The position numbers were made by a program, and so were the translations under genes. The notes under the pieces are model-generated. The model was not told where the DNA came from, did not search any database, and saw only the letters and a program-made list of their open reading frames with translations. Below are positions 8,258 to 18,829 of a stretch of 64,000 nt of DNA, one piece after another. Position 1 is the stretch's first letter, and each line of letters begins with the position of its first letter. The DNA is taken from NCBI RefSeq assembly GCF_004570325.1, contig NZ_SPQO01000008.1:124001-188000 (forward strand), given 5' to 3'. Source of the DNA: Mycobacterium sp. PS03-16 (GTDB lineage Bacteria > Actinomycetota > Actinomycetes > Mycobacteriales > Mycobacteriaceae).

Positions 8258-9508
8258 ATGGCGCTCACCCCGCCCCGCCGCGGCGACGGTGTCCGGCGCC
8301 GACCCAAAGACCGCAAGGCGCAGATCGCCCGCGCCTCGGCCGAGGCGTTCAGCGTGCTGGGCTACCACGGCGTCAGCATGGAGGCCATCGCCTCACGCGT
8401 CGGGATCTCCGGCGCTGCGCTCTACCGGCACTACACGGGAAAGTACGAATTGTTCCGCGATGCGGTGCTGGCCCTGGGGCAGCAGTTGGTCGACGCCACC
8501 GCGTTCGCCGACGAGGACGACGCCCCCGAACCGCGGGACACGCTGGTGCGTTTGGCCACCGCGATCGGCGACGCCGCGCTGGCCAACCGCGAGTCCGGCG
8601 GTCTGTACCGGTGGGAGGCGCGGTACCTGCGGGGCGACGATCAGGCGACGCTCAACGCCCAGATTCGCACGGTGCACCGGCGTCTGCAGCAGCCGCTGAC
8701 CCTGCTGCGCCCCGAATTGGATTCGCGGCAGCTGTGGACGCTGTCGACGGCGATGATCAGTGTGCTCGGCAGCATCGTCGACCACCGCGCGAAGTTGCCG
8801 GCCGGTCAGATTCGGGCGCTACTGGTCGACCTGGTCCTCGCCCTGGTGCCCGCACAGTTCCCGGCGCTCTCGGACGAACCGGACCCGCCGGCGCCGCCGG
8901 TCGCGCCGGCCCTGCGGTCGAAGTACGAGGCCCTGCTGGTCGAATCGATGCGCCTGTTCAACCAGAACGGTTACCGCGACACCTCGATGGAGGACATCGC
9001 CGCGGCGGTCGGGATGCCCGCGTCGGGCATCTACCGGTACTTCTCCGGCAAGAGCGACATTCTGGCCGGGGCGTTCCGGAGGTCCGCCGACCGCTGGTCG
9101 GCGGAGATGTCGGGCGTGCTGGCCGACGTGTCCGACCGCGACGCCGACCGCGAGGAGGCGCTCACCCGCCTGATCGACGGGCACGTGGCCCGCTCCTTCG
9201 CCCAGCCCGAGCTCGACTACGTCTACTACACCGAGCGGCTGAACATGTCGGCCGCCGACCAGCAGATCCTGCGCAACCTGCAGCGCTCCACCGTCGAAAC
9301 CTGGGCGGAGCTGGTTGCCGCGTTACGGCCCGACTGGACCGCCGGGCAGGCGCGCTTCGCCGTGTACGCGGCGATGGCGGTCACCGTGGATTTGGGCCGG
9401 CTGGTCGGCTACCGCAACTCGCCGTACTGCCGCGCCCTGGTCGCCGGCGTGATGGACCTGACCCTGCTGGGCCGCTACCGGCTGCGGACGGTGTTGCCGG
9501 CCAAGTAG
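8258..9508 (+). CDS. TetR/AcrR-type regulator with two DNA-binding domains in one chain
   Basis: 416 aa, about twice the length of an ordinary TetR protein. Two complete N-terminal-type helix-turn-helix units are present. One is at about residues 20-70 (VSMEAIASRVGISGAALYRHY). The other is at about 222-272 (TSMEDIAAAVGMPASGIYRYF). Each is followed by a helical TetR-like body, so this is a tandem TetR-TetR fusion. Tandem TetR proteins occur in mycobacteria. The two recognition helices differ (SGAALYRH vs PASGIYRY), so they may read different half-sites. The end overlaps the convergent small membrane-protein gene by 34 bp. The nearby monooxygenase is a candidate target but this is not shown. 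Confidence 0.85.
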   Translation: MALTPPRRGDGVRRRPKDRKAQIARASAEAFSVLGYHGVSMEAIASRVGISGAALYRHYTGKYELFRDAVLALGQQLVDATAFADEDDAPEPRDTLVRLATAIGDAALANRESGGLYRWEARYLRGDDQATLNAQIRTVHRRLQQPLTLLRPELDSRQLWTLSTAMISVLGSIVDHRAKLPAGQIRALLVDLVLALVPAQFPALSDEPDPPAPPVAPALRSKYEALLVESMRLFNQNGYRDTSMEDIAAAVGMPASGIYRYFSGKSDILAGAFRRSADRWSAEMSGVLADVSDRDADREEALTRLIDGHVARSFAQPELDYVYYTERLNMSAADQQILRNLQRSTVETWAELVAALRPDWTAGQARFAVYAAMAVTVDLGRLVGYRNSPYCRALVAGVMDLTLLGRYRLRTVLPAK

Positions 9509-9741
9509 GCCAGGTACCCGAGCAGTCCCGCGACGCCCAGCTTGCGCGTCTGCCGGGCGGCCAGCGCCAGCCCGATCGCGGTCTCGAGCCCACCGTTGGT
9601 GTAGATGTGGCGGCGGGTGTTCTCCGGGAACGCCGCGACGGTGATCGGCTCGAACAGCTGCGGCCGCGCGAAGTGCGCCACCCCCATGCCGGCCAGCGCC
9701 AGGCCGGTCAGCTTCGCGGCACGCGGATTGCTCTCGGGCAA
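9475..9741 (-). CDS. Small DoxX-like membrane protein
   Basis: 88 aa with three short hydrophobic segments (LTGLALAGMGVAHF, LETAIGLALA, GVAGLLGYLAYLAG), similar in pattern to small actinobacterial DoxX-like/DUF4267-type proteins. A TTG start is used, supported by GGAAGGA about 7 nt upstream; no ATG is available in frame. Sits 16 bp downstream of the monooxygenase gene in the same direction, so probably its operon partner. Confidence 0.68.
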   Translation of the reverse strand: MPESNPRAAKLTGLALAGMGVAHFARPQLFEPITVAAFPENTRRHIYTNGGLETAIGLALAARQTRKLGVAGLLGYLAYLAGNTVRSR

Positions 9742-9757
9742 GGTGTGTCCTTCCGGG

Positions 9758-11248
9758 TCAAGCGATCTGGTAATCGCTCAGGGGGAATTCGGATGCTTCT
9801 CGGATGGCGTCGCGCGTCGACATGGGGCGCAGCAACGACGGTTCACCGCTGGGATTGAAATAGTAGGACCGCGACGAGGCGCAGTTGCCCAGGGTCCACA
9901 GCGAGTCGCCGAGCAGTTCGGTCATCCGGTCGAGGTAGCGGCTGTTGGCCTCCTCGGTGACCTCGAACGTGGTGGCGCCGCGGCGCTGCAGTTCACCGAA
10001 CAACCGGTCCATCAGCCGCATCTGGTACTCCATGGTGTTGAAGAAGTTCAACCCCAGGAACGCATACGGGCTGGCCAGGCTGAGATAGTTCGGGAAGTGC
10101 GGCATCGACACGCCCTGGTAGGCCTGGAAGCGGGTGTCGCGCCACCACTTCCCGAGGTTGCGGCCTCCGCGCCCGACCACCTCGATGGCCGGGAAGTTCG
10201 CCTCCCACAGGTCGAAGCCCGTGGCCAGGACCAGGGTGTCGATCACGGTCTTGGTGCCGTCGGCGTTGACGATCCCGTCGGCCTCCACGCGGTCGATCCC
10301 GTCGGACTGCAGATGCACATGGGGTTTGGTGAACGCCCGGAAGTACCTGTTGGAGAACGTCGGCCGCTTACAGCCGATGTCGTAGTCCGGCGTGAGCTTG
10401 CGGCGCAGTTCCTTGTCGCGGATCGACAGGAACTGGTGGATCTTGCACAGATCCATCGCCGAGATGTTGAGCCGCCGGAACAGCGGGACGCGGTAGTGCA
10501 CCACGCCGATGTTGATCATCGCCTCGTAGATGGTGTCGGTGATGACGCGAATGAGGCGCTGCAGCAACGGGACCCGCGCGAACAGTCGCTTGGTGCGCTC
10601 GGAGAACCGCATGTCCACCTTGGGCGCCACCCAGATCGGCGTGCGCTGGTAGACGGTGAGGTCGGCGGCTCTGTCGGCCAGTTCGGGGATCAGCTGCACG
10701 GCAGTGGCGCCGGTGCCGATGATCGCCACCCGCTCACCGCTCGGATCGTAGTCGTCGTCCCAGTCGGCGGTGTGGACCACCCGGCCGGCGAAGGTGTCGA
10801 TGCCCGCGATGTCGGGCAGCCTGGGCTGGGAGAGGAATCCCGTGGCGGTGATGAGATAGCGCGCCGTGAACGTGTCGCCGCCCGCGACGGTCACCCGCCA
10901 GACCGAGGCCTCCTCGTCCCAGCGGGCGCCCTCCACGGTGGTGTTGAAGCGGATGTGGCGGCGCACGTCGTACTTGTCGGCCACATCGTCGGCGTACTGC
11001 TTGATCTCCGCCCCGGTGGAGAACAGACGCGACCAGTTCGGGTTCGGCTCGAAGAAGTAGCTGTAGGTGGTGGTGGGCACGTCGACGGTCAACCCGGGGT
11101 AGTGGTTGACGTACCACGTGCCGCCCAGGTCGTCCTCGCGGTCGAGAATGACGAAGTTCGTGTAGCCCAGCCGCTTGAGCTGGATCGCGGCCCCGATCCC
11201 GCCGAAGCCGGCGCCCACGATGACCACGTCGTACTGCTGCGAAGTCAT
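9758..11248 (-). CDS. Flavin-containing Baeyer-Villiger-type monooxygenase
   Basis: 496 aa. The FAD fingerprint VGAGFGGIGA is at residues 11-20 and the NADPH fingerprint GTGATA around the middle. The Baeyer-Villiger motif FxGxxxHxxxW is present as FAGRVVHTADW. Expected reaction: NADPH- and O2-dependent insertion of oxygen next to a ketone, or sulfur/nitrogen oxygenation, in the cytoplasm. M. tuberculosis has several relatives (EthA, MymA and others); I cannot name the orthologue. ATG 11248 is set by the -10 box TACCGT 6 nt before it; a longer reading frame reaching 11452 is an artefact. Confidence 0.9.
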   Translation of the reverse strand: MTSQQYDVVIVGAGFGGIGAAIQLKRLGYTNFVILDREDDLGGTWYVNHYPGLTVDVPTTTYSYFFEPNPNWSRLFSTGAEIKQYADDVADKYDVRRHIRFNTTVEGARWDEEASVWRVTVAGGDTFTARYLITATGFLSQPRLPDIAGIDTFAGRVVHTADWDDDYDPSGERVAIIGTGATAVQLIPELADRAADLTVYQRTPIWVAPKVDMRFSERTKRLFARVPLLQRLIRVITDTIYEAMINIGVVHYRVPLFRRLNISAMDLCKIHQFLSIRDKELRRKLTPDYDIGCKRPTFSNRYFRAFTKPHVHLQSDGIDRVEADGIVNADGTKTVIDTLVLATGFDLWEANFPAIEVVGRGGRNLGKWWRDTRFQAYQGVSMPHFPNYLSLASPYAFLGLNFFNTMEYQMRLMDRLFGELQRRGATTFEVTEEANSRYLDRMTELLGDSLWTLGNCASSRSYYFNPSGEPSLLRPMSTRDAIREASEFPLSDYQIA

Positions 11249-11254
11249 GCCAAG

Positions 11255-11260
11255 ACGGTA
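11255..11260 (-). promoter_or_regulatory. -10 box TACCGT of the monooxygenase gene
   Basis: TANNNT 6 nt before ATG 11248; leaderless transcript predicted. It overlaps the first of three GGTACC hexamers. Confidence 0.55.
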
Positions 11261-11277
11261 CCCCAGGTACCGGTACC
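11257..11277. promoter_or_regulatory. GGTACC repeat cluster, possible operator
   Basis: GGTACC occurs at 11257-11262, and again twice abutting as the 12-bp palindrome GGTACCGGTACC at 11266-11277. The cluster covers the -10 region of the monooxygenase promoter, where a repressor would block transcription. Confidence 0.45.
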
Positions 11278-11289
11278 GACCAGCGCCCG

Positions 11290-11934
11290 CTAGCCCTTCA
11301 GCGTCCCGGCCCGCGGCGGGTCCAGGGTCGCCACGCAGGTCACCGCACGGTCGCCGTTCGCCCAGGTCTCCGCGGTCGGGTACAGCACGTAGAGCTGCAC
11401 GCTGTCGTCCTCCATGGCGGCCGGCGAGTACGCGGCGAGCTCGGGGCTGCACTGGTCGGAGAACTCCGCCACCGCGGCGTCGCCGGGGTAGTCGCCGTCG
11501 GGCATCGTCAGCACTGCGAACACCTCACCGGCATGCACCTCGTCACAACTGACGGTCTTGACCGTGAGCACCCGGGCGTCGGACGGGATCTCCGACAGGC
11601 AGTCGCCGAGTTGCACGTCGGTCGCGGTGACTGTGCCCTGGCCGACCACCAGATACACGATGAGCACGACGGCGGCGATCGCGACGACGACGACCGCCGC
11701 GACGATGCCCAGGATGAGCGGAAGCCGGCTCTTCTTCTTCTGCGGCGGTATCCCGCCCGGCGGCATGCCGGCGTACGGCTGTGGCGGCGGAGGCGGGTAG
11801 TACGGCGGTTGCCCCGGCGGTTGCTGACCGTACGGCTGCTGACCGTAGGGCTGCTGACCGTAGGGCGGCTGTCCGGGTGGCGGGGGAGTCGGGGGGCCGG
11901 ATGGCGGGGGAGGCGGGCCAGGCGGCATCGTCAT
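11290..11934 (-). CDS. Proline-rich single-pass membrane protein with septum-formation domain
   Basis: 214 aa. Residues 1-65 are extremely rich in Pro, Gly, Gln and Tyr with repeated PYGQQ units. A KKKSR stop-transfer patch and one strong membrane helix (LILGIVAAVVVVAIAAVVLIV) follow, then an extracytoplasmic domain with paired cysteines (GDCLSEIP, VSCDEVHAGEVFAVL, DQCSPEL, VTCVA). The CDEVHAGEVFA signature is that of the actinobacterial septum-formation (Septum_form) domain. Likely cell-envelope located; actual function in division is not established. ATG 11934 has TATCGT 6 nt upstream. Confidence 0.78.
   Translation of the reverse strand: MTMPPGPPPPPSGPPTPPPPGQPPYGQQPYGQQPYGQQPPGQPPYYPPPPPQPYAGMPPGGIPPQKKKSRLPLILGIVAAVVVVAIAAVVLIVYLVVGQGTVTATDVQLGDCLSEIPSDARVLTVKTVSCDEVHAGEVFAVLTMPDGDYPGDAAVAEFSDQCSPELAAYSPAAMEDDSVQLYVLYPTAETWANGDRAVTCVATLDPPRAGTLKG
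11823..11862. repeat. 15-bp in-frame repeats encoding PYGQQ
   Basis: About three near-identical 15-bp units (CTGCTGACCGTAGGG-like on the + strand) inside the proline-rich N-terminal coding part. Such slippage-prone repeats can vary in copy number between strains. Confidence 0.7.
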
Positions 11935-11940
11935 GCGACG

Positions 11941-11946
11941 ACGATA
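11941..11946 (-). promoter_or_regulatory. -10 box TATCGT of the septum-formation-domain gene
   Basis: TANNNT 6 nt before ATG 11934; leaderless transcript predicted. Confidence 0.5.
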
Positions 11947-11977
11947 ACCGGTGACGGCGCTGGTCGGCGCTTTCCGA

Positions 11978-12619
11978 TCATGACAGCAGCCGCAGCGCCG
12001 CGTCGACGGCCAGCGCAGGCACGTCGAGCGTCTTGGAACCGAGGTCGTGGCGGGCGCCGGTGATCTCGACGATCTCGGCCGGCCCGGCGATCAGCGTGGC
12101 CGCGTCGGTGAGTTCGGCGATGCTGCCGAACGGGTCGGCGGTGCCGTGGGTGAACACCGTCGGCACGCCGATCCGCGGAAGATGTTCGGTGCGCGGGCGA
12201 TCCGGCTTTCCGGGCGGGTGCAGCGGATAGGAGAACAGCGTCAGCACGTCGAGGTCGAGGCCGGGCTCATCGATCGAGCCGGCGACGGCCATCGACGTCA
12301 TCCGCCCGCCGTAGGAGTGCCCGCCGGCGACCACCGGACCGTCGACCAGCGCCCGCACCGTGGCGACCGCCTCGACGATCCCCTCCCGGTCGGCCACCGC
12401 CGACCCGGAGGGCGGTCCCTTCGGCCGGCGGCGCCGGTAGGGCAGGTTGTAGCGGACGGCCAGCCAGCCGCGGCGCGCCCACTCGTCGCAGATCCGGATC
12501 AGCAGCGGCGCCTCCCGGCTTCCGCCGGCACCGTGGGTCAGCACCACCGCGCCGCGCGGGTCGCCCTCGGGGTGATGGGCCACCCCGGCGATGTCGGGCA
12601 GTTCGCGGCGTCGGCTCAC
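11978..12619 (-). CDS. Alpha/beta-hydrolase fold protein (Rv0421c type) in the thiamine operon
   Basis: 213 aa. Nucleophile elbow GHSYGG with the catalytic serine, an oxyanion-type segment LTHGAGGS near residue 28, and the acid/histidine end in TADPF and ARHDL. Resembles dienelactone-hydrolase/KANL3-Tex30-like hydrolases. The GTG start overlaps the thiD stop as GTGA, so translation is coupled, and the gene is the third member of the riboswitch-controlled thiC-thiD operon. The same order is found in M. tuberculosis (Rv0423c-Rv0422c-Rv0421c). A longer in-frame extension over thiD is rejected. Its link to thiamine metabolism is by position only. Confidence 0.85.
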   Translation of the reverse strand: MSRRRELPDIAGVAHHPEGDPRGAVVLTHGAGGSREAPLLIRICDEWARRGWLAVRYNLPYRRRRPKGPPSGSAVADREGIVEAVATVRALVDGPVVAGGHSYGGRMTSMAVAGSIDEPGLDLDVLTLFSYPLHPPGKPDRPRTEHLPRIGVPTVFTHGTADPFGSIAELTDAATLIAGPAEIVEITGARHDLGSKTLDVPALAVDAALRLLS

Positions 12620-13452
12620 CGGGACAGCCGGAACAGCGCCGACACCGGCCCGTGGCCGTGGCCCAGCGGATACGCGGCCCGCAGGCATTCGGTCACCCAC
12701 CGCTTGCCGAACGCCACCGCATCGGGCACGTCGTAGCCGTGCGCCAGCGCGCTGGCCACCGCGGCCGCCAGCGTGTCCCCGGCGCCGTGGTCGTGGCCGG
12801 TGTCGACCCGCGGCGCGTCGAACTCGTGGAAGTCGGTGCCGTCGAACAGCAGGTCCGGGCTGTGGGCCGAGGACCGCAGGTGGCCGCCCTTGACCAGCAC
12901 CCATGTCGGGCCCAGCGCATGCAGCGCCCGCGCCGCCGCGCGCTGGGAGTCCTCGTCGACCACCTCGACCCCGACCAGCAGCCGCACCTCGTCGAGGTTC
13001 GGCGTGACCAGCGTCGCCAGCGGGAGCAGGTGATCACGCAGGGCGTCCAGCGCGCTCGGATGCAGCAGGGGGTCCCCGTGCATCGAGGCGCACACCGGGT
13101 CGACCACCAGCGGGACCGTGCCGGCCAGCCCCTGCGCCCGCCAGGTCGCGGCGACGGTCTCGATGATCGCCGAGGACGCCAGCATGCCGGTCTTGGCCGC
13201 CTGCGCCCCGATGTCGGAGGCCACCGCCTCGATCTGGCCGGCGATGATGTCCAGCGGGATTTCGTGAAACCCTCTGACGCCGACCGAGTTCTGCACCGTC
13301 ACCGCCGTGACCGCGACCAGGCCGTGCACACCGAGCATCGCGAACGTGCGCATATCGGCCTGGATGCCCGCACCGCCACCGGAGTCGGACCCGGCGATGG
13401 TCATGACGCGCCGTGGGGTGTGCCCCGGCTCGGGAACAGGCAGGAATGTCAT
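12616..13452 (-). CDS. thiD: Hydroxymethylpyrimidine/phosphomethylpyrimidine kinase
   Basis: 278 aa ribokinase-fold kinase. The N-terminal signature is TIAGSDSGGGAGIQADM, the VDPVCASMHGDPLL segment is typical of ThiD, and the C-terminal anion-hole/catalytic motif reads DTGHDHGAGDTLAAA, with the catalytic Asp in GAGD. It phosphorylates HMP and HMP-P to HMP-PP for thiamine synthesis in the cytoplasm. Located 7 bp after thiC, under the same TPP riboswitch. Orthologue of Rv0422c by sequence pattern and position. Confidence 0.95.
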   Translation of the reverse strand: MTFLPVPEPGHTPRRVMTIAGSDSGGGAGIQADMRTFAMLGVHGLVAVTAVTVQNSVGVRGFHEIPLDIIAGQIEAVASDIGAQAAKTGMLASSAIIETVAATWRAQGLAGTVPLVVDPVCASMHGDPLLHPSALDALRDHLLPLATLVTPNLDEVRLLVGVEVVDEDSQRAAARALHALGPTWVLVKGGHLRSSAHSPDLLFDGTDFHEFDAPRVDTGHDHGAGDTLAAAVASALAHGYDVPDAVAFGKRWVTECLRAAYPLGHGHGPVSALFRLSR

Positions 13453-13459
13453 GGCGCCA

Positions 13460-15163
<1,704 letters not shown>

Positions 15164-15181
15164 GTTGATGGTGCGCAGCCC

Positions 15182-15187
15182 AACCTA
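15182..15187 (-). promoter_or_regulatory. Probable -10 box TAGGTT of the thiC operon
   Basis: TANNNT upstream of the riboswitch; it would start RNA near 15175, about 10 nt before the aptamer. Confidence 0.5.
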
Positions 15188-15262
15188 GCGCAGAGCCCGG
15201 CCGGGGGGAACCCGGATGCCCACGGCGGTGACGGTGTCCGCCGCGGCTGGGACAATGATCTG

Positions 15263-18019
15263 ATGCCCTCGCGACTCATCGGCCGCGACGTCGAGCGTCA
15301 TGCCGTGGACCACCTGCTGACGCAGGTGCCCGGCGGTCCGTGCGCACTCGTCCTGTCGGGGGAGGCGGGCATCGGAAAGACCAGCGTGTGGCTGGCCGGG
15401 ATGGCCACGGCGGAGCTGCGCGGGTTCCGGGTGCTGTCGACGCGGGCGGTGCTCAGCGAATCGGCGGCGGCGTACTCCGCACTGGCCGAACTGCTCGCCG
15501 GGGTGGACGCCGCGGTGCTCGACCACCTGCCCGCCCCTCAGCGTCTGGCGATCGACCGGGTGCTCGCCGAGGGCGACGAGCAGGGCCCCGACACCGACCA
15601 GCGTGCGGTGGCGGCTGCCGTGCGCTCGGTCCTCGAGCGGCTGGCGCAGTCGGGTCCGCTGCTGGTGGCGATCGACGACGTGCAGTGGCTGGACCCGCCG
15701 ACCGCGACGGTGCTGGCCTGGGCGGCGCGGCGGGTCGCCGGACCGATCGGCTTCCTGGCCACCCTGCGCGGCAGCGACGAGGGCAGCCCCGCGCGCACGT
15801 TGCTCGAGCCCGCCGACCCCGAACGCCTGCACCTGGTGAAGGTCACCCCGATGGGGATCGGTGCGCTGCGGTCGATGCTCTCCCACCACCTGGGCCGGGC
15901 GTTCCCCGGCGTCGAGATGGTGTGGATTCACGACGTGTCGGCCGGAAACCCCTTCTACGCACTGGAATTGGCGCGGGCGCTGACGCGTGACAGCGCCGCG
16001 ATGACCTCGCTGCCCAGTACGCTCGCCGAGCTGGTCGCCGCCCGCATCGCCGGGCTGCCCGACGGCACCCGGGACACCCTGCTGGCGGCGGCCTGTCTGG
16101 CCGCGCCCACGGTGGAGTTGATCGCGCGGGCCGCCGGCGCGGCGGTGGGGGACACGGTGGCCGCCCTCGAGGAGGCCGAACGCCACGGCATCGTCCGGAT
16201 CACCGGCAACCGGGTCGCGTTCGAACATCCGCTGCTGGCCCGGGGCGTGTACTCCGAGGCCCCACCCGACCAGCTGCGCGCCATGCACCGCCGGCTGGCC
16301 GGCATCGTCGCCGATCCCGAGTCCCGCGCCCGCCACCACGCCCTGGCCGGCGACGTCGCCGACACGGGCACGGTCACGGCGCTGGTGGAGGCCGCACGGT
16401 CGGCGCGGCGCAGGGGCGCGCCCGCCGCGGCGGCCGAGCTGCTGGACATGGCGATCACGCTCGGCGACACCGACGTCGAGCACCGGTTGAACTGCGCCGC
16501 CTGCCATTTCGAATCCGGTGCCCCACACCGGGCCAGGGACCTGCTCGACGGGCTGATCGCCGAGTTGCCGCCCGGCGGCCTGCGCGCCGAGGTGTGTCAC
16601 CTGCTGGCGCTCGTGCACATGTACGACAACGACGCGGTGGCCGGGACCCGGCTCCTGCAGCAGGCCGTCGGTGAATCCGCCGGGAACCCGTTGCGGCAGA
16701 CGCACATGCTGATCATGCTCGCCTTCGCGATGACCACCGACGCCGACAGCGAACCGGCCCTGCGCCCGGCCGAACAGGCGGTCGCGCAGGCGCGCATGCT
16801 GTTGCACCCGGGGCTGCTCAGCCGTGCCCTGACGGTGCGGGTGATGACCCGCTTCCTCAACGGTGACGGCGTCGACACCGGCGACCTGCAGCATGCCCTC
16901 GACCTCGACGGCGATTCGACGGATGTCCCGCTGTCGGTGCGGCCGCGGATGTTGCAGACGTTGATGCAGCTGTGGACCGGTGATTTCGACGCGGCGGAAA
17001 AGGGGCTGGCGCGGCTCGAGATCCAGTGCACCGAGCGAGGTGAGGAGGGCGAGCGGATGTTCGTGCGCTCGCACCAGTGCTTCCTCGAGGTGTGGCGCGG
17101 CAACCTCGATGCGGCCGACCGGGCCACCGAGAACGCCATGGCCCACGCCCGTCACCTCGCCGCCGACATGGCCACCTTCGTCGCGCTGATCGCCCGGGCC
17201 ATGGTCGACGCCCACCTGGGCCGGGTGGACGAGGCCCGCAGGCACACCGCGTCGGCGATCGAGGTGGGCGAACGCTGCCACTCCGAGCGCCTCATGGAGA
17301 TGGCGATCGGCAACCTGGCCTTCCTCGAGCTGTCGCTCGGTGACCCCGCCGCCGCGCTCACGCTGCTCGACCCGCTGGTGGGCGGCGTCCTGTCCAGGCC
17401 CCGGTCAACCGAAATCCCCACGGGCGCATGCATCCCCGACGCCATCGAAGCGATGGTCGAGGTCGGCCGCGTCGACGACGCGCGGCGCCTCACCGACCTG
17501 TTGGAGGCCAACGGCCGCCGGCTCGACCGGCCGTGGATGCTCGCGCGCGGTGGGCGATGCCGGGCGCTGGTGCTGGCCGCGACCGGTGATCTCGCCGGCG
17601 CGGTCACCGCGGCGCAGCAGGCGCTGGCCGCCCACGATCGGCTGGCCATGCCCTTGGAGCTGGCCCGCACCCAGCTGGTCCTGGGCACGCTGCTACGCCG
17701 GCGGCGGCAACGCGAGGAGGCCGCGCGGGCGGTGGCCGCAGCGGTGGCCGGGTTCGAGCGGATCGGCGCCGGGCTGTGGGCGACGCGGGCGCGCGCCGAG
17801 CTGAACCGGCTCAGCGGCGGTCAGCCGTCGACCGAACTCACCGAATCCGAGCGTGGGATCGCGGAATTGGCCGGATCCGGGCTGACCAACCGGCAGATCG
17901 CCACACAGCTCTACGTCAGCGAGAAGACCGTCGAGGCCAACCTGTCCCGCGTGTACCGCAAGCTCGGGATCCGCTCGCGCGCCGAACTCGTGCGCGTCAT
18001 GCGCCCCGCGCCGAGCTGA
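15263..18019 (+). CDS. Large ATP-binding LuxR-family transcriptional regulator (LAL/MalT-like)
   Basis: 918 aa. An N-terminal AAA-type ATPase carries Walker A SGEAGIGKTS and Walker B LLVAIDDVQWLD. The long middle is alanine-rich helical-repeat sequence resembling TPR units. A C-terminal LuxR helix-turn-helix at about residues 855-915 contains ESERGIAELAGSGLTNRQIA and SEKTVEANLSRVYRKLGIRS. Such proteins are signal-integrating activators that oligomerise with ATP. It occupies the position of Rv0424c-Rv0426c (ctpH region) of M. tuberculosis. ATG 15263 is chosen; the longer frame overlaps thiC. A GACAAT 6 nt upstream could be a weak -10. Target genes unknown. Confidence 0.88.
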   Translation: MPSRLIGRDVERHAVDHLLTQVPGGPCALVLSGEAGIGKTSVWLAGMATAELRGFRVLSTRAVLSESAAAYSALAELLAGVDAAVLDHLPAPQRLAIDRVLAEGDEQGPDTDQRAVAAAVRSVLERLAQSGPLLVAIDDVQWLDPPTATVLAWAARRVAGPIGFLATLRGSDEGSPARTLLEPADPERLHLVKVTPMGIGALRSMLSHHLGRAFPGVEMVWIHDVSAGNPFYALELARALTRDSAAMTSLPSTLAELVAARIAGLPDGTRDTLLAAACLAAPTVELIARAAGAAVGDTVAALEEAERHGIVRITGNRVAFEHPLLARGVYSEAPPDQLRAMHRRLAGIVADPESRARHHALAGDVADTGTVTALVEAARSARRRGAPAAAAELLDMAITLGDTDVEHRLNCAACHFESGAPHRARDLLDGLIAELPPGGLRAEVCHLLALVHMYDNDAVAGTRLLQQAVGESAGNPLRQTHMLIMLAFAMTTDADSEPALRPAEQAVAQARMLLHPGLLSRALTVRVMTRFLNGDGVDTGDLQHALDLDGDSTDVPLSVRPRMLQTLMQLWTGDFDAAEKGLARLEIQCTERGEEGERMFVRSHQCFLEVWRGNLDAADRATENAMAHARHLAADMATFVALIARAMVDAHLGRVDEARRHTASAIEVGERCHSERLMEMAIGNLAFLELSLGDPAAALTLLDPLVGGVLSRPRSTEIPTGACIPDAIEAMVEVGRVDDARRLTDLLEANGRRLDRPWMLARGGRCRALVLAATGDLAGAVTAAQQALAAHDRLAMPLELARTQLVLGTLLRRRRQREEAARAVAAAVAGFERIGAGLWATRARAELNRLSGGQPSTELTESERGIAELAGSGLTNRQIATQLYVSEKTVEANLSRVYRKLGIRSRAELVRVMRPAPS

Positions 18020-18022
18020 GCC

Positions 18023-18826
18023 TCACCCGCCGAGTTCGACCAGGACGGGCGCGTGGTCGCTGGCGCCCTTACCCTTCCGCTCCTCGCGGACGATCTCCCC
18101 GTGGGTGACCCGCGCCGCGAGAGCCGGTGAGCCCAGGATGAAATCGATCCGCATCCCGCGCCGCTTCTGGAACGCCAGCCGGGTGTAGTCCCAGTAGGTG
18201 TACACCCCGGGGCCCGGGGTGAACGGGCGCACCACGTCGGCGTATCCGGCGTCGACGATCGCGGCGAACGCATCGCGTTCGGGCGGCGTGACGTGGGTGC
18301 TGTCCTGGTAGGCCTCCACGCTCCACACGTCGTCGTCGGTGGGTGCGATGTTCCAGTCACCCACCATCGCGATCGGCTTCGCCGGATCGTCGGTCAGCCA
18401 CTTCTGCGAGGTGTTGCGCAGTGCGGCAAGCCATTCCAGTTTGTAGTCGTAGTGCGCTGACCCGACGAACCGACCGTTGGGGATGTACAGGCTCCACACC
18501 CGCACCCCGTCACACGTGGCGCCCAGCGCCCGCGCCTCCGCCGCGGCCTCCAATTCCGGTTTGTCACTCCACGTGGGCTGCCCCTCGAACCCGACCTCGA
18601 CGTCGTCGAGGCCCACCCGCGAGGCGATCGCCACCCCGTTCCACTGGTTGAACCCGCAGTGCGCCACCTCGTAGCCCAGCGCGGCGAACGGCATCGTCGG
18701 GAACTGCTCGGCGGAGCACTTGGTCTCCTGCATCGCCAGGACGTCGACGTCGGCGCGGGCCAGCCAGTCGGTGACCCGGTCGACCCGGGCCCGGATGGAG
18801 TTGACGTTCCACGTGGCCAGGCGCAT
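18023..18826 (-). CDS. xthA: Exodeoxyribonuclease III (AP endonuclease family)
   Basis: 267 aa, the usual length. Catalytic blocks in order: TWNVNSIRAR, MQETKC (metal-binding Glu), a YIPNG segment, GDWNIAPTDDD, and C-terminal SDHAPV (catalytic His). Acts on apurinic/apyrimidinic sites and 3' ends in base-excision repair. Orthologue of Rv0427c by order. Convergent with the LuxR gene (3-bp gap). ATG at 18826; the -10 box TAGGCT lies 7 nt upstream, inside the end of the GNAT gene. Confidence 0.95.
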   Translation of the reverse strand: MRLATWNVNSIRARVDRVTDWLARADVDVLAMQETKCSAEQFPTMPFAALGYEVAHCGFNQWNGVAIASRVGLDDVEVGFEGQPTWSDKPELEAAAEARALGATCDGVRVWSLYIPNGRFVGSAHYDYKLEWLAALRNTSQKWLTDDPAKPIAMVGDWNIAPTDDDVWSVEAYQDSTHVTPPERDAFAAIVDAGYADVVRPFTPGPGVYTYWDYTRLAFQKRRGMRIDFILGSPALAARVTHGEIVREERKGKGASDHAPVLVELGG

Positions 18827-18829
18827 GCG

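Noticed and set aside
15185-17281. A 698-codon minus-strand frame opposite the LuxR ATPase
   Set aside because: Antisense shadow; low-complexity Gly/Arg/His/Gln sequence and no recognisable motif.
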